From an uncultured Bacteroidales bacterium (GTDB taxonomy: Bacteria; Bacteroidota; Bacteroidia; Bacteroidales; UBA932): DNA of 44,586 nucleotides. Every line of letters begins with the position of its first letter. The stretch's first letter is position 1. The position numbers were made by a program, and so were the translations under genes. Of the stretch, positions 17,432 through 25,595 are shown piece after piece. The stretch covers positions 1-44,586 of the forward strand of contig CABUIX010000011.1 in the NCBI GenBank assembly GCA_902491795.1, given 5' to 3'. The notes under the pieces were generated by a model, which saw nothing but the letters and a program-made list of their open reading frames with translations, did no database searches and was not told where the DNA came from.

Positions 17432-18403
17432 TCAGTCCATTGATTGTCTGGTATTGGCCGACATGTAAAGCATGTTGGCATAATCCGCCGGAGTCACGGA
17501 CCCGAAGAAATAGTTGATCGGGTCAAGCGTCTCGTCGCCGCGATGCAGTTCGTAGTGAAGATGGGGCGCGAAAGACCGTCCGCTCATTCCTACCGTTCCG
17601 ATCTGCTGGCCGGCCTTCACGGTCTGCCCCGTCCGGACACTGCGGCTTTCGAGGTGTGAATACACGGACACATAACCGTCCGCATGGCTTATTTCAACAG
17701 AATTCCCGCTTCTTTTTGTGGACCCTGACGCCGTGACCACCCCATCGCCGGAGGCATACACCGGAGTACCGCGAAGGACAATGAAGTCAAGGCCTTCGTG
17801 CCACACATACGCCTTGAAGAAGGGATCCAGCCGGCTTCCAACAGACGCCCCTATCTGAGGGAAGGAAATGTCTTCCAGGGGCAATTTCATCGGCGGCATC
17901 ACCAATGCGCTGTCCCGCAGGGAATCGAAGATTTTCCGGAACGAGGCCTCCACATCAGCGGCGACGGCAAGCAGGCTGTCGGACTTGTCCCTCGCATATT
18001 CATCAAGCCGGCTCGCCGGAATGGTGTCGCTCGCATTGAGGAAACTGAGGCGGCCGGACGGATCAATGTCAGGGGCGCTTGTATGAAAGATCTGCTCGTA
18101 TATCTCATTGTCCTTGTGCTGAAGGCCGGCGACGGCATCCTTGATGAGCTCAGCCCTCGGGGCCAGGTCGGGATAGAGACGCTCATACATCCTTATCTCC
18201 CTCCTGAGACTCCGCTCCGTGTCGGTACGGAAAAATATCGCGAACACCACGTACACCAGTACGGCGGCGAGCAGGGTCGAGAAAATGTACTTGACGAGAA
18301 AACCGACAGCTTTCCCGGCACTTCTTCTGACCCGGCCGAAGCTGAAGCTGCGGCTGTCAAATTCCATGACCCTGCGGTCAGTCCTCCTTTCACTTCGAGC
18401 CAT
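17432..18403 (-). CDS. M23 (LytM-type) zinc peptidase, membrane anchored
   Basis: A 323-residue cell-wall peptidase or divisome/envelope regulator. It has a short basic N-terminus, one transmembrane helix (about 35-58), a helical linker (60-170) and a C-terminal LytM domain (about 195-300). Zinc ligands H202 and D206 (HEGLD) and H283 (HLHYE), plus catalytic H250, are all present, so it should be active on peptidoglycan crosslinks. A second in-frame ATG (residue 13) is an alternative start. Its first 14 bases overlap the preceding M23 gene. The pair looks like an old duplication with a shared plan. Confidence 0.93.
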   Translation of the reverse strand: MARSERRTDRRVMEFDSRSFSFGRVRRSAGKAVGFLVKYIFSTLLAAVLVYVVFAIFFRTDTERSLRREIRMYERLYPDLAPRAELIKDAVAGLQHKDNEIYEQIFHTSAPDIDPSGRLSFLNASDTIPASRLDEYARDKSDSLLAVAADVEASFRKIFDSLRDSALVMPPMKLPLEDISFPQIGASVGSRLDPFFKAYVWHEGLDFIVLRGTPVYASGDGVVTASGSTKRSGNSVEISHADGYVSVYSHLESRSVRTGQTVKAGQQIGTVGMSGRSFAPHLHYELHRGDETLDPINYFFGSVTPADYANMLYMSANTRQSMD

Positions 18404-19418
18404 TTTCCGCCCTCCCCCTGCGCAAAAGTTCCATCGTGCTGGTGGTATGTTCGTTCATGTATTCCTCACGGCGGCGGTCCACCATCGCCTGGTATTCCTC
18501 CACCGGCATGTTGATGTCAAGATAATTCATCGGGTTCACGCGGCCGCCCATGTACAGCACTTCATAGTGAAGATGGGCTCCCGTCGACTTGCCGGTGTTG
18601 CCGACGGTGCCGATACGGTCCCCGCGATGCACCTTCATTCCTTCGGCGACCTCGATCGTGTTGAGGTGGGCATAACGGGTTTCATAGCCGTAACCGTGGT
18701 CGAGAACAATCTCGTTGCCGTATCCGCGGTACTGGAAGGACACCTTCTTTACCACGGCATCACCGGTGGCATATACCGGATTGCCGATGAATGAGGCGAA
18801 ATCCTGACCCTGGTGACGGCGGCTGTCTCCGTATATCGGGTCAGTGCGGAACCCGAAGCCGCTCGACAGATAAAACGTCCCGGGCTTCGGCAGTATCGGC
18901 GGCACGTTGGGCACGCATGACATCATATCTCCGGACTGGGCAGCAACCTGCGCGACCTCGTCAAGCGACTTGCTGTTGACATAGACCCTCTTCATCAGGG
19001 CATCGGCACGCAGCACGGTGCGCTTCAGCGCCGAATTCGCCCCAAGCCTTTGGAGCTCGGCATAGCGGTTCACGCCTTCCAGGCCGGAGTTCTTCACTTC
19101 GGCCGGAATCGGTGACAGGCCATAGATCGAACGGTACACATCGTCGTCACGGCTCTCGATTCCGTTCAGCGTGCGCTCGCTCTGGTCCAGCTCCATGTTG
19201 AGCACATTGATTTTGGCTTCCAGCCTGGCGTGACGACGCTTTAGATAGGCCGTCTTCGGCAGATCCAGACCGAGAACCGACGTGTATATCCAGAAATACA
19301 TGAACACAAGGCCGATTCCCGCAATCACAAGCAAGGCCATGCGCAGCGGCCTGCGGAATTTCGGGACCGTCGGAGTGTCGTAAGTCAGCGTGTCCGGATT
19401 GAAAACATATTTCGCCAT
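18390..19418 (-). CDS. M23 (LytM-type) zinc peptidase, membrane anchored, with coiled coil
   Basis: A 342-residue paralogue of the next gene. A cytosolic stretch of about 24 residues precedes one transmembrane helix (about 25-48), a coiled coil (about 55-90) and the LytM domain. Zinc ligands H202 and D206 (HQGQD), H284 (AHLHYE) and catalytic H251 are intact, and SSGFGFRTDPIYG is the usual entry motif. Expected to face the periplasm and trim peptidoglycan during growth or division. It is divergent from alaS, with only 59 bases between the two start codons, and leads a three-gene unit with the second M23 gene and the MerR regulator. Confidence 0.94.
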   Translation of the reverse strand: MAKYVFNPDTLTYDTPTVPKFRRPLRMALLVIAGIGLVFMYFWIYTSVLGLDLPKTAYLKRRHARLEAKINVLNMELDQSERTLNGIESRDDDVYRSIYGLSPIPAEVKNSGLEGVNRYAELQRLGANSALKRTVLRADALMKRVYVNSKSLDEVAQVAAQSGDMMSCVPNVPPILPKPGTFYLSSGFGFRTDPIYGDSRRHQGQDFASFIGNPVYATGDAVVKKVSFQYRGYGNEIVLDHGYGYETRYAHLNTIEVAEGMKVHRGDRIGTVGNTGKSTGAHLHYEVLYMGGRVNPMNYLDINMPVEEYQAMVDRRREEYMNEHTTSTMELLRRGRAENGSK

Positions 19419-19425
19419 ATCCGTG

Positions 19426-19433
19426 CAAAAATA
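19426..19433 (-). promoter_or_regulatory. Predicted -7 box (TATTTTTG) for the M23 peptidase unit
   Basis: The minus strand reads TATTTTTG, fitting TAnnTTTG, only 8 bases before the peptidase ATG. If real, the mRNA would be nearly leaderless. No -33 match is evident, so this could be chance. Confidence 0.35.
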
Positions 19434-19445
19434 GGGATTTTTCTG

Positions 19446-19453
19446 TAATTTTG
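19446..19453 (+). promoter_or_regulatory. Predicted -7 box (TAATTTTG) for alaS
   Basis: The plus strand reads TAATTTTG, an exact TAnnTTTG match 25 bases before the alaS ATG, giving a leader of about 20 bases. The -33 region is not clear. It lies 12 bases from the opposing -7 box. Confidence 0.5.
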
Positions 19454-19477
19454 TGGTTTGTATACATATTGAAAACC

Positions 19478-22117
19478 ATGACTTCCAACGAAATTAGACA
19501 GAAATTTCTTGACTTCTTTGCATCCAAAGGACATACCATTGTACCTTCCGCACCGATGGTAGTCAAGAATGACCCCACGCTGATGTTCACCAACGCCGGG
19601 ATGAACCAGTTCAAAGATATTTTCCTGGGCAATGCCACGGCTCCATACAGGCGGGCCACCGATTCTCAAAAATGCCTCAGGGTAAGCGGCAAGCACAATG
19701 ACCTTGAAGAGGTGGGACACGACACTTACCACCACACCATGTTCGAGATGCTCGGCAACTGGAGCTTCGGGGACTACTTCAAGACCGAAGCCATAGACTG
19801 GGCGTGGGAGCTTCTGACCGAAGTTTACGGAATCGACAGGAACCTGCTCTACGCCACAGTATTCGAAGGATCTGCCGAAGACGGCACAAGCCTTGACACT
19901 GAAGCCCGCGCAGCGTGGCTCAAGCATCTTCCGGAGGACCACATCCTGCTGGGAAACAAGCACGACAACTTCTGGGAAATGGGCGATACCGGCCCCTGCG
20001 GACCCTGCTCCGAGATACACATTGACATACGCTCCGAAGAGGAGAAAAAAGCCAGCGGCATACCCGGCCGCGAGCTCGTCAACAAGTCGGATCCCCACGT
20101 GATCGAGATATGGAACCTCGTGTTCATGCAGTACCAGCGCATGGCGGACGGACACCTTGAGCCGCTTCCGGCAAAGAACATCGACACCGGAATGGGATTC
20201 GAGCGGCTCTGCGCAGTACTGCAGGGAAAGCGCAGCAACTACGACACCGACATCTTCACCGGCATGCTGGCCAAGATAGGTGAAATTTCAGGGCACAGAT
20301 ACGGAGAAAGCGAAAAGACCGACGTGGCCATGAGGGTAATTGCCGACCACATCAGGGCAATAAGTTTCAGCATCGCCGACGGGCAGCTGCCTTCCAACGT
20401 CAAGGCCGGCTACGTGATCCGCCGAATCCTCAGGCGCGCAGTGCGATACGGATACACCTTCCTCGGCCTCACCGAACCATTCCTCTGCAGGCTGGTCGGC
20501 CAGCTTGTGCACGACATGGGAGCCGCATATCCGGAAATAGCCAAGCAGCAGAAACTCATTGAGAATGTTCTCCGTGAAGAAGAGATGGCCTTCCTCCGCA
20601 CCCTCGACCGCGGAATCAAGCTGCTGGACGAATGTCTCGCAAAGTCATCCGAAAGCAAGACCATATCAGGAGAAGACGCGTTCAAGCTGTACGACACCTA
20701 CGGCTTCCCGATTGACCTGACGGAACTGATAGCCGCCGAGAACGGGTATACGGTCGACATTGACAGTTTCAACGTGGAACTCCAGAAGCAGAAGGACAGG
20801 GCCCGCAACGCCACCGCCAACAGTTTCGGAGACTGGACAGTCTACCATCAGGGCGAAGACGTGGAGTTCACGGGATATGACGAGACAGAGACAAGCGGGG
20901 TCCTTCTGCTGAAGCAAAGGACCGTAGTGCAGAAGAACAAGGAGATGCTGCAGCTTGTCTTCGACCGAACTCCGTTCTACGGAGAGATGGGAGGAGAAGT
21001 GGGAGACAGCGGAGTCCTGGTTTCCGAAGACGGGGAAGAAGTCCGCATCCTGAACACCATCAAGGAAAATGACCTCACCATCCACATTGCGGAGAAGCTT
21101 CCGAAGAACTGCAGCGGAAGATTCACCCTCAAGGTTGACTCCGCCCGCCGCAGGCGCATAGCCTGCAACCACAGCTGCACACACCTTCTTGACCGCGCAC
21201 TGCGCGAGGTCCTCGGTGACCATGTGGAGCAGAAAGGGTCCTATGTATGCGACAAAAACTTCCGTTTCGACTTTTCTCATTTCGAAAAGCTCTCCGAAGA
21301 GCAGCTGATCAAGGTGGAAAGCAGGGTGAATGAACTGATCCGCGAGAACCTTCCCCTCGAGGAGAAGCGCAACGCAACCATGGACGAAGCCCGCGCAATG
21401 GGGGCAATAGCCCTCTTCGGCGAGAAATACGGCGACCGCGTCAGGGTTGTCAAGTTCGGCCCGAGCATTGAACTCTGCGGAGGCTGCCACACTTCGGCCA
21501 CCGGCAACATCGGGCTTTTCAAGATACTCGGAGAATCCGCGATTGCGGCAGGAATACGCCGAATAGAAGCCGTAACCGGAGAAGAAGCCGAAAAATATGT
21601 CTACGCGATGCAGAATATGCTGAAGACCGCACGCTCATTCTTCAACAATGTGCCGGACCTTGCGGGAGCAATTGCAAAACTCATCGAGGACAACGCCAAC
21701 TTCAAGAAACAGGCGGAAGAGTTCAACCGCCAGAAAGCCGCAGAGATGGCAAAAATGCTTGAATCGCAGGCCAGGGACGTCAACGGAATCAAGCTCATCG
21801 TCGCAAATGTCTCCTCCCAGGGTGACATGAACCCTGCGATGTTACGCACTGCCGCGACACTGCTGCAGAAGAGCATGACCGGTGCGGCACTTGCAGCCGC
21901 CTTCCTGAGCGGAGGGAAGCCTCAACTGCTGCTCATGTATTCCGATGACCTTGTCGCTAAGGGACGGAATGCCGGCAAGGACATAAGGGAAGCCGCCAAG
22001 CTGATTCTCGGCGGCGGCGGCGGACAGGCTTCGCTTGCGACCGCCGGAGGCAAGATCGCCGAAGGTCTTGACCAGGCCCTCGCTGTCCTTGCCGACATCG
22101 CATCCAAGGCGGCGTAA
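19478..22117 (+). CDS. alaS: Alanine--tRNA ligase
   Basis: An 879-residue class II synthetase that charges tRNA-Ala. The ATG opening MTSNEIRQKF fits family N-termini; the frame runs nine codons further to a TTG that would overlap the promoter. The catalytic core opens with IVPSAPMVVKNDPTLMFTNAG. The editing domain has zinc ligands H565 and H569 (HSCTH) and C667/H671 (CGGCH). A C-terminal DHHA1 domain with a GGGGGQASLA glycine loop ends the protein. Full length and intact. It is probably the first gene of a plus-strand run with the LptG-Fmt fusion 50 bases downstream. Confidence 0.98.
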   Translation: MTSNEIRQKFLDFFASKGHTIVPSAPMVVKNDPTLMFTNAGMNQFKDIFLGNATAPYRRATDSQKCLRVSGKHNDLEEVGHDTYHHTMFEMLGNWSFGDYFKTEAIDWAWELLTEVYGIDRNLLYATVFEGSAEDGTSLDTEARAAWLKHLPEDHILLGNKHDNFWEMGDTGPCGPCSEIHIDIRSEEEKKASGIPGRELVNKSDPHVIEIWNLVFMQYQRMADGHLEPLPAKNIDTGMGFERLCAVLQGKRSNYDTDIFTGMLAKIGEISGHRYGESEKTDVAMRVIADHIRAISFSIADGQLPSNVKAGYVIRRILRRAVRYGYTFLGLTEPFLCRLVGQLVHDMGAAYPEIAKQQKLIENVLREEEMAFLRTLDRGIKLLDECLAKSSESKTISGEDAFKLYDTYGFPIDLTELIAAENGYTVDIDSFNVELQKQKDRARNATANSFGDWTVYHQGEDVEFTGYDETETSGVLLLKQRTVVQKNKEMLQLVFDRTPFYGEMGGEVGDSGVLVSEDGEEVRILNTIKENDLTIHIAEKLPKNCSGRFTLKVDSARRRRIACNHSCTHLLDRALREVLGDHVEQKGSYVCDKNFRFDFSHFEKLSEEQLIKVESRVNELIRENLPLEEKRNATMDEARAMGAIALFGEKYGDRVRVVKFGPSIELCGGCHTSATGNIGLFKILGESAIAAGIRRIEAVTGEEAEKYVYAMQNMLKTARSFFNNVPDLAGAIAKLIEDNANFKKQAEEFNRQKAAEMAKMLESQARDVNGIKLIVANVSSQGDMNPAMLRTAATLLQKSMTGAALAAAFLSGGKPQLLLMYSDDLVAKGRNAGKDIREAAKLILGGGGGQASLATAGGKIAEGLDQALAVLADIASKAA

Positions 22118-22167
22118 CCGCCTGCACCGGACTTGTCCGGACCAAGCCGGGCCAAAAGAACTGCAGA

Positions 22168-24612
22168 ATGAAGAGACTCGACCGTTTCATACTTAAAGCC
22201 TTTATCGGACCTTTCGTCGCGATCCTGCTTGTCGTGATCTTCATCCTCATGATGCAGTTCCTGTGGCTCTACATCGATGAGCTCGTAGGCAAGGGACTGG
22301 GGCTGCGCGTGATTCTGGAATTCCTCATGTGGGGAGTATTCACTATCCTCCCGCTCGCCATGCCCCTTGCCACGCTGCTGGCATCGATGATGGTGGTCGG
22401 CCAGATGGCGGAAAACAACGAGTTGCTCGCCATCAAGGCAGCCGGCGTCTCGTTCTCAAGAATAATCTCGCCGCTGATCGGCGCCGCATTCATAATAGCC
22501 GTCGGCGCATATTTCATCGGGGACCGCCTGGTGCCGGAAGCCTACAACCAGATATTCACTCTGCGGGACGACATCGGGCGGACCAAAAACGAGATCAAGA
22601 TTCCCTCGGGAACATTCTACGACGGAATTGACGGCTATGTGCTCAGGGTAGAGAACCAGGACAAGAAGACGGATATGCTCTATGGAGTCATGGTCTATGA
22701 CCATACCGGAAACAAGGGCAACACGTCACTGACCATCGCAGACTCTTCCCGGATCAGCATGTCAAAAAGCAAGGACTACCTGATATTCACCCTGTTCAAC
22801 GGCTCCACCTACCAGGAAGACAACACCGTCCGCTACAAGGACACCAGCCTTGTGCTGCAGCACGTCAACTTCGACAGGCAGGAACTGATAATCCCGCTGG
22901 CGAACTACAGTTTCGAGAAGTCCGACTCCAGCAGGTTCGGAGACCAGGCAAAGTCAATGAGCACGGCACAGCTCAAGCACCAGAGCGATTCGCTGCACCA
23001 CTTCGTCGACTCCATGAACATCGTCAACTACAAGACCCTGAACATGATGAAGACCTTCCTGGAGAGCAACCAGCTGGACACCGCTGTGAGGAACCCGAAC
23101 AGGCAGGAGTTCAGCAGCGCCAATTTCATGAAATGGGACAACCCTCAGAGCGAGCTCAGGGCATTTCAGGGTGCGGCAGAAAGGGCATCCCAGTTCAACA
23201 GCGACATCGGGACTCTCAAATTCAACGTATTTGAGCAGGACTACTACATAAGGCACACCGACATCGAGTTCCTGAAGAAATTCGCACAGGCTCTCGCCTG
23301 CTTCATCCTCTTCTTCATCGGCGCGCCCCTGGGTTCGCTGATACGCAAGGGAGGGCTCGGCACCAGTGCCATCATTTCAGTCCTGTTCTTCGTGCTGTAT
23401 TGGGTAATTGACATATCCGGGACAAAACTTGCGAGGGACGGGGCAGTTGACGCCTCAACCGGAGCATTCATATCCGCATATGTATTAATTCCCATAGGGG
23501 CTTTCCTGACGTGGAAGGCAATCAATGATTCTGAAATATTCAACATGGACCAGTTCAAGTCATGGTGGCGGAGAATCAAGAGCAAGATCAGCAGATTCTT
23601 CCGTCCGGTACGCATAGTCTACATGGGCACTCCCGAATTTGCCGTCAAGCCACTGGACGCCCTGATAAGGAACGGCTACAAGGTTGTCGGAGTCGTGACC
23701 GTGGCCGACAAGCAGAGCGGACGCGGCCTGAAAGTCAACGAAAGCGCAGTCAAGCGCTATGCTGTTGAACACGGAATTCCGGTTCTCCAGCCTGTCAGGC
23801 TGAAAGACCCCGAATTCCTTTCCGCCCTCAAGGCCTGGAAACCCGACATGTTCGTGGTGGTCGCTTTCCGTATGCTTCCGGAAGAAGTCTGGAGTATCCC
23901 CCGTCTCGGAACATTCAATCTGCATGCTGCACTGCTTCCGCAGTACAGAGGGGCTGCGCCGATCAACTGGGCGCTCATAAACGGAGAAAAGATGACCGGA
24001 GTCACCACCTTCATGATTGACAAGAACATAGACACCGGAGGCATCATCTTCCGCCAGGAATGCCGGATCGAGAAGGACGACGACGCCGGGACAATCCATG
24101 ACAAGCTCGCCGAAATCGGAGCGGAGCTGGTGGTGCAGACCACTGAGGCCCTGATTCAGCACAATGTCGAGATCCGCGTGCAGCGTTCATTCATTCAGGG
24201 ATCGGAAGTGCTCAAGCCGGCGCCAAAAATCAACCGTGAGCTCTGCCATATCGACTGGAACGACAGCAGCAACGCCATTTCCAACCTTATACGCGGCCTG
24301 AGCCCTTACCCGGCTGCCTTCACGGAAATCGTGTCCGAAAAGAATCCTGTGCCGCAGACCCTGAAGATTTACAAAGCCGAAAAAGTCGATCTTCACGGCG
24401 AGCCGGGACAAATTCTCTCGGACGGAAAGACCTACCTGGCAATTGCGACGGCAGACGGAGCGCTGGCTATAAAATCACTGCAATTGGCGGGCAAAAAGCG
24501 CATGGACACCGGAGTTTTCCTCGCAGGATTCCGTGATCCGGAAAGTTACCGCTGCACCCCCGGAACATCCAAAAACACAATATCATCACTATGCTGCGCA
24601 AAATCAGAATAA
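22168..24612 (+). CDS. fmt: LptF/LptG-family permease fused in frame to methionyl-tRNA formyltransferase
   Basis: One 814-residue frame carries two proteins. Residues 1 to about 475 are a YjgP/YjgQ (LptF/LptG) permease: three N-terminal helices (about 10-118), a periplasmic jellyroll-type domain, and three C-terminal helices (about 374-455). This family extracts LPS in the LptB2FG transporter. From V481 (VRIVYMGTPEFAVKPL) the rest is Fmt, which formylates initiator Met-tRNA. N584 and H586 (NLHAALLPQYRGAAPINW) and D622 (NIDTGG) are the catalytic residues, and a C-terminal OB domain follows. No usable start codon precedes V481; the nearest upstream ATG (23548, in the permease tail) has no clear ribosome site. 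The last 20 or so residues extend past the usual Fmt end and overlap the next gene by 22 bases. Both halves look complete. Confidence 0.93.
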   Translation: MKRLDRFILKAFIGPFVAILLVVIFILMMQFLWLYIDELVGKGLGLRVILEFLMWGVFTILPLAMPLATLLASMMVVGQMAENNELLAIKAAGVSFSRIISPLIGAAFIIAVGAYFIGDRLVPEAYNQIFTLRDDIGRTKNEIKIPSGTFYDGIDGYVLRVENQDKKTDMLYGVMVYDHTGNKGNTSLTIADSSRISMSKSKDYLIFTLFNGSTYQEDNTVRYKDTSLVLQHVNFDRQELIIPLANYSFEKSDSSRFGDQAKSMSTAQLKHQSDSLHHFVDSMNIVNYKTLNMMKTFLESNQLDTAVRNPNRQEFSSANFMKWDNPQSELRAFQGAAERASQFNSDIGTLKFNVFEQDYYIRHTDIEFLKKFAQALACFILFFIGAPLGSLIRKGGLGTSAIISVLFFVLYWVIDISGTKLARDGAVDASTGAFISAYVLIPIGAFLTWKAINDSEIFNMDQFKSWWRRIKSKISRFFRPVRIVYMGTPEFAVKPLDALIRNGYKVVGVVTVADKQSGRGLKVNESAVKRYAVEHGIPVLQPVRLKDPEFLSALKAWKPDMFVVVAFRMLPEEVWSIPRLGTFNLHAALLPQYRGAAPINWALINGEKMTGVTTFMIDKNIDTGGIIFRQECRIEKDDDAGTIHDKLAEIGAELVVQTTEALIQHNVEIRVQRSFIQGSEVLKPAPKINRELCHIDWNDSSNAISNLIRGLSPYPAAFTEIVSEKNPVPQTLKIYKAEKVDLHGEPGQILSDGKTYLAIATADGALAIKSLQLAGKKRMDTGVFLAGFRDPESYRCTPGTSKNTISSLCCAKSE

Positions 24613-25262
24613 TCCTGGCATTGGTGTTCCTGGCCGGAATCACCTTGCTGCTGGTCGGGATCGGCCGGCAATGGTGGGGTTGGATGGCCAGCCTTCAGCT
24701 GCTTCCATCCTTCCTCGCGCTCAACATCCCTGTATTGCTGGGCATACTGTTGCTCACGCTGTTGCTGGGGAGGCTCTACTGCTCCGTCATTTGTCCGATG
24801 GGAGTGTTTCAGGATGTCGTGATATTCCTCAGGCGAGTATCAGGCAATTATCTCAACAAACGCCAGGCCCGCAGGATGAAACGACTCAAGGAGCAGGGCA
24901 AGGTGCTTCCAAAACCGGCAAATCACGTGAAGCGCTTCGCATTCAGCCGCAGCCACAGCCTTGTTCGCGCTGCAGTCCTCGTGCTGGCAGTGCTCGGGGC
25001 ATTCCTTTCAATGCAGTTTCTTCTCACGCTGCTTGCGCCGTACAGTGCCTACGGACGCATGGTCAGAAGCATCGCCGGCCTTGCGCAGGGCGACAGCATT
25101 GCTCCTGCGCTGCTCATCACTGCAGGCATCACCTTCGCAATAATTTTCTTCCTCGCGTGGACACGTGGCAGGGCATACTGCAACACGATCTGTCCTGTCG
25201 GAACACTGCTCAGTGTCTTCAGCCGTTTTTCGCTGTTCAGGATCACAATCGACAAGAGCTAG
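24591..25262 (+). CDS. Polyferredoxin, N-terminal membrane part (ends at in-frame TAG)
   Basis: This frame encodes 223 residues with about five transmembrane helices and two cysteine pairs of the NapH/YccM type, LYCSVICPMG and AYCNTICPVG. It stops at TAG 25260-25262, exactly where related Bacteroidales polyferredoxins continue with a lysine and the first ferredoxin cysteine: DKS, stop, then CVACKRCG. The same frame stays open beyond the stop with conserved Fe-S motifs, so this is best read as the first third of a 532-residue gene. On its own it would be a membrane anchor without soluble clusters. It starts inside the Fmt tail (22-base overlap). Confidence 0.85.
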   Translation: MLRKIRIILALVFLAGITLLLVGIGRQWWGWMASLQLLPSFLALNIPVLLGILLLTLLLGRLYCSVICPMGVFQDVVIFLRRVSGNYLNKRQARRMKRLKEQGKVLPKPANHVKRFAFSRSHSLVRAAVLVLAVLGAFLSMQFLLTLLAPYSAYGRMVRSIAGLAQGDSIAPALLITAGITFAIIFFLAWTRGRAYCNTICPVGTLLSVFSRFSLFRITIDKS

Positions 25263-25265
25263 TGC

Positions 25266-25481
25266 GTGGCATGCAAGCGGTGCGGCAGCAGATGCAAGGC
25301 GTCATGCATAGACATGGACAACCACTGGATCGACGGAAGCAGATGTGTAGTATGCTTTGACTGCATAGACAACTGTTCAGAAGGAGCCATCAAGTACCGC
25401 TTTGTCGGAATTGCCCCTGCAAGGCCCAAGAAGCACAAAACCGTCTCTTCATCCGACGGTGCCGCACCCGCTGACAACTGA
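25266..25481 (+). CDS. Polyferredoxin, middle ferredoxin segment between two in-frame stops
   Basis: A 71-residue segment (GTG start possible at 25266) in the same frame as the preceding gene. It holds two ferredoxin-like motifs: a cysteine-rich block CVACKRCGSRCKASC, whose first Cys lies between the TAG and this GTG, and CVVCFDCIDNCSEGA. It ends at TGA 25479-25481. As a separate protein it would lose the first cluster cysteine, so independent function is doubtful. It is more likely part of an interrupted or read-through gene. Confidence 0.5.
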   Translation: MACKRCGSRCKASCIDMDNHWIDGSRCVVCFDCIDNCSEGAIKYRFVGIAPARPKKHKTVSSSDGAAPADN

Positions 25482-25595
25482 AGACGAAACTTCATTGCCA
25501 CCGGAGCGGCAGTCATAGGAGCGGGAGCGCTTGCAGGAACCGCAGCCAGGGCTTCGGCCCAGGTCGTCAAGCGGCTTGACGGAGGTCTGGCGGAA

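Noticed and set aside
20666..21490. 274-codon open frame on the minus strand
   Set aside because: It is fully antisense to the editing domain of alaS and has no family features.
22118..22167. Small CCGGA/TCCGG inverted repeat after alaS as a terminator
   Set aside because: The stem is 5 bp and no T run follows; read-through into the fusion gene seems more likely.
24533..25360. 275-codon plus-strand frame overlapping the polyferredoxin start
   Set aside because: It is out of frame with the Fe-S motifs and its product is low-quality Gln/His/Arg-rich sequence; the other frame carries the conserved residues.
25260..25481. TAG and TGA as reassigned codons (altered genetic code)
   Set aside because: Other intact genes here end at TAG (GH32, ceramidase-like) and TGA (M23, atpG) at the expected place, so the standard code applies.
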